Shown here piece by piece: positions 17,027-26,108 of a DNA stretch of 30,153 nt. The stretch is from contig JBDLID010000024.1 in NCBI GenBank assembly GCA_039715055.1, positions 1 through 30,153 of the forward strand, given 5' to 3'. Both the position numbers and the translations under genes were made by a program. The notes below the pieces were generated by a model. The model saw only the letters and a program-made list of their open reading frames with translations, was not told the origin of the DNA and ran no database searches. Position 1 is the first letter of the stretch, and every line of letters begins with the position of its first letter. The DNA comes from JBDLID01 sp039715055 (lineage in GTDB: Bacteria; Desulfobacterota; Desulfobulbia; Desulfobulbales; Desulfocapsaceae).

Positions 17027-17543
17027 AATTGAACGTTTGTCGGTTCGTCTCCATCTAACAGTGCTGCCGCATTTGCAGCCGCGCGTACGAGTACAGTTTC
17101 AGGCAATAGCAGCTCTGGCAGGCAGAGAGCGATTGCCCATGGGAGAATAAGACGATATTTTTTCAGACCAGTTGTAATGTCGCGTGCTTCAGAACATCTT
17201 ATACTGTTTATCTCCACAAAGCAAATAATCAGAGCTGAACCGATAAAGTTCTGCCTGGCGCCATCGTTATCCTTGCCATGATCTGCTGAATTAATCCCTG
17301 CAGTGTATACAGGGTGATTTTAAATTTTTGACAGACGGTGATGATAAGTTTCTGGTCGACAAGTATTCAAGTGATCCACAGTGATTGTTCTGCAAGAAGG
17401 GAGCAGGGACCTCCGCAGCGAAAATTTTCATGATATTCTTTGATTACGAAGTATAAAAGCTATTTGACTAACCTTCTTTCAATCACTTAGAATAATTAAC
17501 AACAAAATGTCAGCCCTCCACTTCACTCTAGGAAAGATCATCA
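17027..17543. other. 517-bp intergenic region between pilZ and the first hybrid kinase
   Basis: No gene I can support. A minus-strand GTG-started frame of 66 codons (17017-17217) overlaps the pilZ start by 10 nt but has no ribosome site. An inverted repeat CCCTG / CAGGG lies around 17298-17318, followed by an A/T-rich TTTTAAATTTTT. The plus-strand promoter for the kinase lies at the 3' end. No riboswitch consensus is evident. Confidence 0.4.
17464..17493 (+). promoter_or_regulatory. Sigma-70 promoter for the first hybrid kinase gene
   Basis: TTGACT (17464-17469), 18-nt spacer, TAGAAT (17488-17493): each box matches five of six consensus bases. Predicted start near 17500 leaves about 44 nt of leader with an AGGAAAG ribosome site before the ATG at 17544. 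Confidence 0.6.
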
Positions 17544-20500
17544 ATGATACTGCGTAACCTGAAAATCGGACCCCGCCTTGGAGCCGGGTTTGCAATCATT
17601 ATTCTCCTGACGTTGGGGCTCAGTCTGTTTCTTGTCTGGAAAATCGAGAAGCTGGCCGTCGATACGGAGCAGATGTATTACCACTCGCTGGTGGTCAACA
17701 ACGCGGTTCGCGATATCAAGGCCGACATCATAGCCATCCACGGTACCATGAAGGATGTGGCCATGGCTGAGGACAAGCGTCAGCTCAAAAAAAATATCGA
17801 GCTGGTTAAGGAGTATGAAGATAAAATTTTACTGAATTTCAAGCAGGTTGAAGATCGTTTTCTCGGTGATAAACAGGATGTAGTGGTTGCCAGACGCTTT
17901 TTTATCCAGTGGAAATATATTCGTGATGATGTCCTCTACTATGTGCAGGTAGGTGATTTGGAGAGTGGTGCCCGTATCACCAGGACGGACGGTGCCAACC
18001 ACGTTCGCCTTCTTCATGAAAAGATCCAGATAATGATCGATTTTGCCGGCCGTGAGGCCAAACGTCTCGTTGAAAGCAGTGTGAAAAGCAGTCACGAGGC
18101 ACTGATTGACACGGTTGTTATTCTGGCCGTAGTTCTCATTGTCACCATAATCCTCTCTATACTCATTACCCGCTCTATTTCCCGCCCACTTGACCGAATG
18201 ACCGAGAGTGTGGAGAAGATTTCCCGTGGAGACCTGGAGGTCAGCCTGGAATCCGGGGGCCGGGACGAATTGAGCCGCATGGCAACATCAATAAGTGCCC
18301 TGCTGACCAATATGTCTGACCTGGCAAGGGCTGCCTCGTTTATTGCTTTTGGAGACTTCAACGTCAAGGTCACCCCGCGTTCCGACCGGGACACACTGGG
18401 GATTGCCATGCAGGATATGGCAGAGACCCTGCGGCGGACTGCGGCCATTGCCCATGACGTCTCTCAGGGAGACCTTTCGGTTGCCCTGCCGGTCAAGAGC
18501 GAAAATGATCTCCTTGCCGGTTCGATCAACTCCATGATCGACAGCCTGCAGGAATCTGAGCGGCAGAATATCCATCAGAACTGGGTAACAAGCGGCCTGA
18601 CCTTTCTTGATGAGGAGATGCGCGGTGAAGACGATCTGGGCGTGCTGTCAAAAAAGATAATTACTTTACTCTGTACCTATATCGGTGCCCAGATGGGTGC
18701 ATTTTACATCTTTCATGAGCAGAACAGACTGCTGCAGCTAAATGGCAGTTATGCCCTGCCCGATAAAAATGTACTCAATAAAGAGATTATGCTCGGTGAA
18801 GGGTTAATCGGTGAGGCTGCTCTCCAGAAGGAGTTGATTACACTTACTGAGGTCCCCGAAGATTATGTCCGGATCGTCACCGCAATTGGTAACACTCTGC
18901 CAAGAAACATCCTCATCCTCCCGTTTTTTCATGAGGATCGGCTCAAAGGGATTGTGGAGTTTGCGGCATTGGATGAGTTTCCGGCCAAGGTCATTGAATT
19001 TCTAAAGATCACAGCAAAATCAATCGGTATTGCTGTTTCTGTCTCCCAGTCACGGGACAGGCTTCAGGAATTGCTCAAGGAATCAAAGCAGCGGGCAGAA
19101 GAACTGCAGATCCGTGAAGAAGAACTCAAAGCGACCAATGAAGAGCTGGAATCTCAGACAGTTTCTCTGCATGCCTCACAGAAAAAAATGGAGGACCAGC
19201 AGGCAGAGCTGGAGGCCACCAACAGTGAACTGGAAGAAAAATCACTGACACTGGAAGATCAGAAAAAGAAGATTGAAAGTCGAAACCGGGCCCTTGTTAC
19301 AGCCAGGGAGGAAATCGAAGAACGGGCCAGGGACCTGGCTCTTGCCTCAAAATATAAGTCAGAATTTATGGCCAATATGAGCCATGAGCTGCGTACGCCG
19401 CTCAACAGTCTTCTGCTGCTTGCCCAGTCCTTAAACGAAAACAGGGATGACAACCTAACAGCGGATCAGCTCCAGGCGGCAGCTATTATTTACGATTCCG
19501 GCAGGGATCTGCTCGAGCTGATCAATGACATTCTGGATCTTTCCAAAATCGAAGCCGGTCGCATGGACATTGAGCTGGAAGAGATCAGCCTGAAGGAGCT
19601 TGCCGATTCCAGTGGCCTGCTTTTTTCCCATATGGCCAGCGAGAAGGGGCTCACGTTTGAGGTATCCATAAACGATGGGCTGCAGTCTGCCATTACCAGT
19701 GATCTCGGCCGAATCGAGCAGATTATTAAAAATTTTCTTTCAAATGCCATAAAGTTTACCGAGAGCGGAGGCGTAACACTGGGGTTTTCCCGGGTGACTG
19801 ATGATATTAGTCTGGCGACAAGCGGCCTTGCTCCGGAGCGGGCCATCGCTATCAGCGTTGCCGACACCGGCATCGGCATCCCTGTTGATCAACAGAAGGT
19901 CATTTTTGAGGCCTTCCAGCAGGGGGATGGCTCCACAGCCCGCCAGTTTGGCGGAACCGGGCTCGGGCTTTCCATTTCCCGTGAACTGGCCTCCTTAATC
20001 GGCGGAGAGATCCAGGTGACCAGTACACCGGGGAGTGGCTCAACTTTTACCCTCTATCTGCCGCTGTCTGTTGAAAAGGGAACGCAGCCGGATCTCCTGC
20101 CTGCAGCCCGGGAACCTGACAAGGCTGTTGCTGGAGAATCCAGATCCGAGGAGGTGTTTGGCAACCATCAAGAACTGTCCTCAAGGGCCACAGTGGAGGA
20201 TGATCGCGATCATCTGGATGGAGAGCAGCCGATCCTGATCATTGAAGATGATGAACATTTTGCTGCCCTGCTGCGCGATCAATGCCATGAACGCGGGTTT
20301 AAGGCACTGGTTAGCGGCTCGGGAGAGGCTGGGCTGGAGATAGCGGAGCACTACCAGCCAGCCGGCATAATTCTTGACATCAGGCTTCCGGGAATTGATG
20401 GCTGGGTTGTTCTGAGTCACCTGAAGTCCAGTTCCCGGACCCGGCATATACCGGTTCACATCGTATCAGCAGACGAGGCCGGCAGTAACGCTTTCAAACT

Positions 20501-21395
20501 TGGGGCCATCGGTTTTTTGACCAAGCCGCTGAATAGAGAGCAGATTGCCGAAATATTCGGTCGGTTTGAGGCGGTTATAAACCGTGAGTTCAAAGAACTG
20601 CTGGTGGTGGAGGATGACGATACACTGCGCGATGTTATTATCGGTGTGATTGGTAACGGTGACGTTCGGGCAACTCCGGCAAAAAACGGAAAAGAGGCCG
20701 AGGAGCTTCTGCGCAACAACCGTTTTGACTGCATGGTTCTGGACCTTGGCCTGCCGGATATCCCCGGGTTGGAGTTGTTGCAGAAGCTGGCTGAAAAGGA
20801 TTCCGTCGCTATTCCGCCGGTGATCATTTATACCGGCAGGGATCTGACCAGGCAGGAGGAAATGGAGCTGAGAAAATACTCCAGGTCGATCATCATCAAG
20901 GATGACCGCTCCAAGGAGCGGCTTCTTGACGAGGTTTCGCTCTTTCTCCACCGTATGGTTGAGAAGATGCCCGAGCAGAAGCAGCAGATTATTGCCGACC
21001 TCCATAACCGGGACCTGATGTTTAAAAATAAAAAAATACTGCTGGTTGATGACGATATGCGAAATGTCTTTGCATTGTCGACATCCCTGGAGGATAAAGG
21101 AATACAGGTGCTCATAGCCGAAGACGGGCGGAAGGCACTGGAGGTTCTTGACAGCAGCCCGGACATTGATCTTGTCCTCATGGATATCATGATGCCTGTG
21201 ATGGACGGGTATGAAACAATGCGCAGGATAAGGGAGAAGGAGGAGTTCTGGAAACTTCCGGTGATCGCCCTGACCGCCAAGGCGATGAAGGATGATCGAG
21301 AAAAATGTATCGAGGCCGGCGCCAGTGACTATCTGGCAAAACCTGTCGATCTTGAACGGTTGTTTTCGATGATGCGGGTATGGCTTTACAGGTAG
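17544..21395 (+). CDS. Hybrid sensor histidine kinase, 4HB-HAMPx3-GAF-HisKA-HATPase-REC-REC-REC
   Basis: 1283 residues. Membrane helix 1 (about 12-33), an all-helical periplasmic domain resembling four-helix-bundle MCP sensors (34-187), and helix 2 (188-208). HAMP 1 (about 209-262) ends in a DExxRM-like DELSRM; two further HAMP-like units follow (GDFNVKVTPRSDRDTLG and GDLSVALPVKSENDLLAG). Then come a GAF domain (about 366-499) and a long coiled coil (500-603) with a roughly 28-residue repeat (ATNEELES / ATNSELEE). HisKA has H614 in MSHELRTP; the ATPase has NAIKFTE, DTGIGIP and GTGLGLSI. Three receivers carry D945, D1067 and D1214. Receiver 2 has KDD in place of the usual KP loop. No HPt or DNA-binding output. 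The signal is probably periplasmic plus an intracellular GAF ligand. cheR follows after 27 nt, implying a shared transcript. Confidence 0.95.
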   Translation: MILRNLKIGPRLGAGFAIIILLTLGLSLFLVWKIEKLAVDTEQMYYHSLVVNNAVRDIKADIIAIHGTMKDVAMAEDKRQLKKNIELVKEYEDKILLNFKQVEDRFLGDKQDVVVARRFFIQWKYIRDDVLYYVQVGDLESGARITRTDGANHVRLLHEKIQIMIDFAGREAKRLVESSVKSSHEALIDTVVILAVVLIVTIILSILITRSISRPLDRMTESVEKISRGDLEVSLESGGRDELSRMATSISALLTNMSDLARAASFIAFGDFNVKVTPRSDRDTLGIAMQDMAETLRRTAAIAHDVSQGDLSVALPVKSENDLLAGSINSMIDSLQESERQNIHQNWVTSGLTFLDEEMRGEDDLGVLSKKIITLLCTYIGAQMGAFYIFHEQNRLLQLNGSYALPDKNVLNKEIMLGEGLIGEAALQKELITLTEVPEDYVRIVTAIGNTLPRNILILPFFHEDRLKGIVEFAALDEFPAKVIEFLKITAKSIGIAVSVSQSRDRLQELLKESKQRAEELQIREEELKATNEELESQTVSLHASQKKMEDQQAELEATNSELEEKSLTLEDQKKKIESRNRALVTAREEIEERARDLALASKYKSEFMANMSHELRTPLNSLLLLAQSLNENRDDNLTADQLQAAAIIYDSGRDLLELINDILDLSKIEAGRMDIELEEISLKELADSSGLLFSHMASEKGLTFEVSINDGLQSAITSDLGRIEQIIKNFLSNAIKFTESGGVTLGFSRVTDDISLATSGLAPERAIAISVADTGIGIPVDQQKVIFEAFQQGDGSTARQFGGTGLGLSISRELASLIGGEIQVTSTPGSGSTFTLYLPLSVEKGTQPDLLPAAREPDKAVAGESRSEEVFGNHQELSSRATVEDDRDHLDGEQPILIIEDDEHFAALLRDQCHERGFKALVSGSGEAGLEIAEHYQPAGIILDIRLPGIDGWVVLSHLKSSSRTRHIPVHIVSADEAGSNAFKLGAIGFLTKPLNREQIAEIFGRFEAVINREFKELLVVEDDDTLRDVIIGVIGNGDVRATPAKNGKEAEELLRNNRFDCMVLDLGLPDIPGLELLQKLAEKDSVAIPPVIIYTGRDLTRQEEMELRKYSRSIIIKDDRSKERLLDEVSLFLHRMVEKMPEQKQQIIADLHNRDLMFKNKKILLVDDDMRNVFALSTSLEDKGIQVLIAEDGRKALEVLDSSPDIDLVLMDIMMPVMDGYETMRRIREKEEFWKLPVIALTAKAMKDDREKCIEAGASDYLAKPVDLERLFSMMRVWLYR

Positions 21396-21422
21396 GAACT
21401 TCAGCGATGGGAAAAAAAGCGG

Positions 21423-22289
21423 ATGGAAAACAGCGAAATTGAAGACCTTGAAGTCTCGCTGCTTCTTGAGGCTCTGCATGAACGTTACGGCTATGATTTC
21501 CGTGACTATGCCCGGGCGACCATGGTCCGGCGTATCCGGCAGTTTGCTGTAAAGGCCGGTGTGGAACGGGTCAGTGAGCTGTTGCCGAGAGTACTGTATG
21601 ATCCCGGCTTTTTTCAGTCCCTGATCGTTGATTTTTCAATCCCGGTGACGGAAATGTTCCGGGATCCAGGTTTTTATCATACTCTTCGCAAAGAGGTGAT
21701 CCCGCTTTTGAAAACTTACCCCTTTATCAGGATATGGCACGCGGGCTGTGCCACCGGTGAGGAGGTGTATTCCCTGGCTATTCTCCTCAAAGATGAGGGA
21801 CTCTATGAGAGGGCCACTATCTTTGCCACTGATTTTAACGACACGGCTCTGGACAGAGCACGGGAGGGAATTTTTCCTTTGGAGCATGTCCGCAGTTATA
21901 CAAAAAACTATCAGGACTCCGGCGGCGTTCATTCATTGAGCAGGTATTATCATGCCGACCAGGAGCATATTGTCCTCGACAGAGGGCTTGGTAAAAATAT
22001 CACCTTTGCCAACCACAACCTGGTCTCTGACCAGGTGTTTGGCGAGATGCACATGGTTCTCTGTCGTAATGTGTTGATTTATTTCAATAAAAAACTTCAG
22101 GGGCGGGTGCTCGAGCTGTTTGACGGGAGTCTTGTCCGCGGTGGTTTTCTCTGCCTGGGCTCCAGGGAAACCATCCGTTTTTCAACTCTTTCGAATTTCT
22201 ATGGCCGTGTGGACGAGAGGCAGAAGATCTATCGCAAGCAGATGGGAACCGAAGGGGGTAAACGTGATCTTCCGGATGGAACAAGCTGA
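21423..22289 (+). CDS. cheR: CheR-type glutamate O-methyltransferase
   Basis: 288 residues, the single-domain CheR length without TPRs. The N-terminal helical domain has YGYDFRDYARATMVRRI. The SAM-binding motif is WHAGCATGEEVYS (from about residue 105), the acidic strand is IFATDFNDTALD, and CRNVLIYF begins at 214. CheR uses S-adenosylmethionine to methylate glutamates in the coiled coils of chemoreceptors. Here there is no MCP or CheB nearby. It lies between two hybrid kinases, so the kinase coiled coil is a possible substrate (inference). It starts 27 nt after the kinase stop and ends 46 nt before the next kinase. Confidence 0.93.
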   Translation: MENSEIEDLEVSLLLEALHERYGYDFRDYARATMVRRIRQFAVKAGVERVSELLPRVLYDPGFFQSLIVDFSIPVTEMFRDPGFYHTLRKEVIPLLKTYPFIRIWHAGCATGEEVYSLAILLKDEGLYERATIFATDFNDTALDRAREGIFPLEHVRSYTKNYQDSGGVHSLSRYYHADQEHIVLDRGLGKNITFANHNLVSDQVFGEMHMVLCRNVLIYFNKKLQGRVLELFDGSLVRGGFLCLGSRETIRFSTLSNFYGRVDERQKIYRKQMGTEGGKRDLPDGTS

Positions 22290-22335
22290 TTTTATATGAG
22301 TTAATTGCGGGTTAATGGTATCCCTGTGAAAAGAA

Positions 22336-24228
<1,893 letters not shown>

Positions 24229-24242
24229 AAAGAGGTGAGCGC

Positions 24243-24407
24243 ATGATCATTGCGCCCGGTGCGGATTCGGAGATGAGGCTGGGAGAGTATCGAAAAAGTT
24301 GCAGTTTTCTAGTGCAGATACTTCAGGCCCACTTCAAGGTTGTTCGCATTTTCCCAGACAACACGGCAGCGAAACGGCTGTACAGCAATTGGGGCCTGTT
24401 GCGATAA
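24243..24407 (+). CDS. Candidate 54-residue small protein overlapping the 3' end of antisense pilZ
   Basis: ATG at 24243 with AGAGGTG at ideal spacing, 14 nt after the second kinase stop. The frame runs 54 codons to TAA at 24405-24407. Residues 10-35 are amphipathic and basic. From 24309 onward it is antisense to the pilZ coding region, so the second half may be open by chance. No recognised family. The strong ribosome site is the only positive evidence. Confidence 0.25.
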   Translation: MIIAPGADSEMRLGEYRKSCSFLVQILQAHFKVVRIFPDNTAAKRLYSNWGLLR

Positions 24408-24584
24408 GCAGGAGATATCCACCTCCTGACCGACATAGAAGCCGGACTGAGTCGTGCGCACACGCATTCCTTGAACACTGGCGTCAACAATCTCACCACG
24501 CTGGCCGAAACCGTCTCCTACTCCCATCATTACCGCATGATTCAATGCAATCCGTCTACAATCACGTCGTTCATTGGAAATCAT
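24309..24584 (-). CDS. Single-domain PilZ protein under a c-di-GMP riboswitch
   Basis: 91 residues from the ATG at 24584, which has AAGGGA 7 nt upstream. A longer frame back to 24665 would start inside the riboswitch aptamer and is rejected. PilZ motifs: RxxxR as RRDCR (R6 and R10), and DxSxxG as DASVQG (D34, S36, G39). They are followed by barrel strands such as FRCRVVWENANNLEVGLKYLH at the C-terminus. It is a stand-alone c-di-GMP receptor with no output domain. The leader carries a class I c-di-GMP aptamer and an overlapping terminator, so both the gene's transcription and the protein's activity should respond to the same second messenger. It converges on the second hybrid kinase. Confidence 0.9.
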   Translation of the reverse strand: MISNERRDCRRIALNHAVMMGVGDGFGQRGEIVDASVQGMRVRTTQSGFYVGQEVDISCLSQQAPIAVQPFRCRVVWENANNLEVGLKYLH

Positions 24585-24630
24585 AATTATTCCCTTGCTG
24601 TGTAGGTTAGGCGGTGCCTGTGGAGAAACC

Positions 24631-24671
24631 AAAAAAGCCGAGCTGCCTCCTGAATAAATGGGCAACCCGGC
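24631..24671 (-). terminator. Intrinsic terminator of the riboswitch expression platform
   Basis: In the minus-strand transcript, GCCGGGTTGCC (24671-24661) pairs with GGCAGCTCGGC (24647-24637): 11 continuous pairs, two of them G-U. A run of six U (24636-24631) follows. The upstream arm is also the 3' strand of the c-di-GMP aptamer, so the terminator and the folded aptamer exclude each other. This predicts read-through when c-di-GMP is bound (ON switch). Confidence 0.8.
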
Positions 24672-24731
24672 TGACTCTCTTGAGCCCCGTGGCTTTCCGT
24701 CCCTGCCTCTCAGCAGGTTTGGCTTTTTATT
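24653..24731 (-). promoter_or_regulatory. Class I c-di-GMP riboswitch aptamer (GEMM-I)
   Basis: In the minus-strand RNA the conserved elements come in order. P1 strand AAUAAA (24731-24726); GCCAAACC; a hairpin CCUGCU-GAGA-GGCAGG with a GNRA tetraloop; then GGGACG-GAAAGCC. The tetraloop-receptor helix follows (GGGGCUC ... ), then the 3' GCCGGGUUGCC and the P1 closing strand UUUAUU (24658-24653). The base after GGGACG is G where the consensus usually has C. The pattern of AAACC, GNRA loop, GGACGxAAAGCC and GGGUUGCC is diagnostic. It sits immediately upstream of a PilZ gene, a common target. Confidence 0.92.
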
Positions 24732-24740
24732 ACTAGAACA

Positions 24741-24749
24741 ATGTTACCA
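24741..24749 (-). promoter_or_regulatory. Extended -10 promoter for the riboswitch-pilZ transcript
   Basis: On the minus strand TGGTAACAT is a TGn-extended -10 (TAACAT, four of six). Transcription would begin near 24734, just before the first P1 base of the aptamer at 24731. No good -35 is seen at 17 nt, as is usual for extended -10 promoters. Confidence 0.45.
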
Positions 24750-24808
24750 TAATTTTAAAAAAAATCACATATAACAATAGAGTTTCTTAGTATGTCCGAG
24801 GTATATAT

Positions 24809-25006
24809 TATAATGGGTGGAGTGTGCTTCTCTTTTGGCAGTGAATGACTCAGGATAATGGTTGGTTCCTGAAACCCTTACGGCCTGATTCAGGGTAAGT
24901 TGTGCCTGCCCCCCCGGGTTAGAGGCGGACCAGGCGTTGATTGATTAAAAGCTGAAATCAAAGAGTGGTTACTGAGCAGACATAATCAGAGAATGACTTT
25001 GATTAT
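24809..25006 (+). promoter_or_regulatory. Structured leader upstream of the solute-binding lipoprotein gene
   Basis: The 24750-25150 gap holds no gene. A perfect TATAAT lies at 24809-24814 without a good -35. Downstream, TCAGGA (24850-24855), TCCTGAA (24867-24873) and TTCAGGG (24889-24895) allow two mutually exclusive hairpins that share the middle strand. Next are GCCTGCC / GG-CAGGC (24904-24935, 2-nt bulge) and a 10-bp stem ATAATCAGAG / CTTTGATTAT (24982-25006, one G-U, 5-nt loop). It may be an untranslated regulatory leader or a set of operators. No known riboswitch class is recognised. Confidence 0.35.
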
Positions 25007-25150
25007 CATTCATAAAACTATTTGTTTTTTAACGTTATTCGATTAGGTTAAAAAATGTGTTATTGATCAATTGAACAAAAACCACAGGCACTCAAGTGAT
25101 ATGATTGCCGTACCTGGATCCGATAAGTTTCATTCTTCTAGGGAGGGAAA

Positions 25151-25930
25151 ATGATTCATCGATTACTTCAATACCTTGTCGTGACCACCCTTGTTCTGGT
25201 GTTGGCTGGTTGTACAGGCGAGGACAGCAGTGACAAGGCAAAAAAGGAGCTTCTTGTCTACTGCGGGATCACCATGGTCCATCCGATGAAGAAGATCGCC
25301 TCTCTGGTCGAAGCCGCTCAAGACTGTAAAGTTACCATTGTCCAGGGTGGGTCTGAAGACCTCTACCAGAGTCTCAAGATGAGCGGGGTTGGTGATCTTT
25401 ACATGCCGGGGTCTCAATACTATCGTGAAAAGCATCTTTCCGAGGGACTGCTTGGAGACTATGTCGAGGTGGGATACAACCAGGCGGCCCTCGTTGTTGC
25501 CAAAGGAAACCCCAAGCAGGTCAGCGCCGAAATCGATAGCCTGACTGACTCCAGTCTCAACGTTGTGATCGGTAATCCGGAGACCTGCAGCATTGGCAAG
25601 CAGGCGGAAAAGATATTGACCAAGGCCGGCATTTTCCAACAGGTCGTAGATAATGCTGTGACCCTTGCCGCTGACTCGCGCAACATGAATAAACAACTGC
25701 TTGACGGCCGGGCGGATCTCATCTTTAACTGGCGGGCCACTGCATTTTTTGAGGGAAATCGTGCAAAAATGGATGCATTGTCCCTGGATCCCTCTGTGGC
25801 ACCGAAAAATAAATTGCTGATTAACCTCCTGAGTTTCTCTGCCCGGCCCGAGTTGGCCCGGGCCTTCATGGATGTTGCCGCATCAGAGCGGGGACAGAGA
25901 ATTTTTCGTGATTTCGGCTTTCTGGATTAA
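25151..25930 (+). CDS. ModA-like periplasmic solute-binding lipoprotein
   Basis: 259 residues. The signal peptide ends in the lipobox LAGC, with lipidated C21. The mature part follows the class II binding-protein pattern of the molybdate/tungstate group. LLVYCGITM opens the first strand, GGSEDLYQSLKMSGVGDLYMPG forms the hinge region, YNQAALVVAKGNPK follows, then VVIGNPETCSIGKQAEKIL and ADLIFNWRATAFF. The tail SFSARPELARAFMDVAASERGQRIFRDFGFLD is strongly ModA-like. GGGAGGG stands 4 nt before the ATG. No ABC permease or ATPase gene accompanies it; the next gene is a membrane hybrid kinase. I infer it binds a small anion or similar ligand and presents it to that kinase. The ligand is unknown. 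Confidence 0.82.
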   Translation: MIHRLLQYLVVTTLVLVLAGCTGEDSSDKAKKELLVYCGITMVHPMKKIASLVEAAQDCKVTIVQGGSEDLYQSLKMSGVGDLYMPGSQYYREKHLSEGLLGDYVEVGYNQAALVVAKGNPKQVSAEIDSLTDSSLNVVIGNPETCSIGKQAEKILTKAGIFQQVVDNAVTLAADSRNMNKQLLDGRADLIFNWRATAFFEGNRAKMDALSLDPSVAPKNKLLINLLSFSARPELARAFMDVAASERGQRIFRDFGFLD

Positions 25931-26043
25931 GCTGGGAGCCAGTCGGAAAATTCTAATTTTACCAAGATCAAGGAACAGGACAAATGGAAACGCGCGCCAT
26001 ATATTTGATATGCACCCAGAGGGCATAAATGAGCACTTTTCAT

Positions 26044-26081
26044 TTGGTCTGTGACCAACAAATTGGGAAAAGAACGTTCTT
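26044..26081 (+). promoter_or_regulatory. Two palindromes upstream of the third hybrid kinase
   Basis: TTGGTC-TGT-GACCAA (26044-26058) resembles GntR-family half-sites (TGGT...ACCA), but with wider spacing than FadR or PdhR sites. AAGAACGTTCTT (26070-26081) is a perfect 12-bp palindrome. Both lie in the 178-bp gap between the binding protein and the kinase, suggesting separate control of the kinase gene. Confidence 0.4.
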
Positions 26082-26108
26082 CGACAGACTTCTAGTGGCT
26101 GCCCATCT

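Noticed and set aside
17017..17217. 66-codon minus-strand frame just upstream of pilZ
   Set aside because: GTG start with no ribosome site and no family. It overlaps pilZ by 10 nt, so coupling is possible, but evidence is too thin to call a gene.
20466..21479. 337-codon minus-strand frame opposite the receivers of the first kinase
   Set aside because: Covers three well-conserved receiver regions on the other strand and has no recognisable motifs.
24584..24665. Upstream ATG for the second PilZ gene
   Set aside because: The extension would lie in the riboswitch and terminator, and the ATG at 24584 has the good ribosome site and begins at the conserved PilZ N-terminus.
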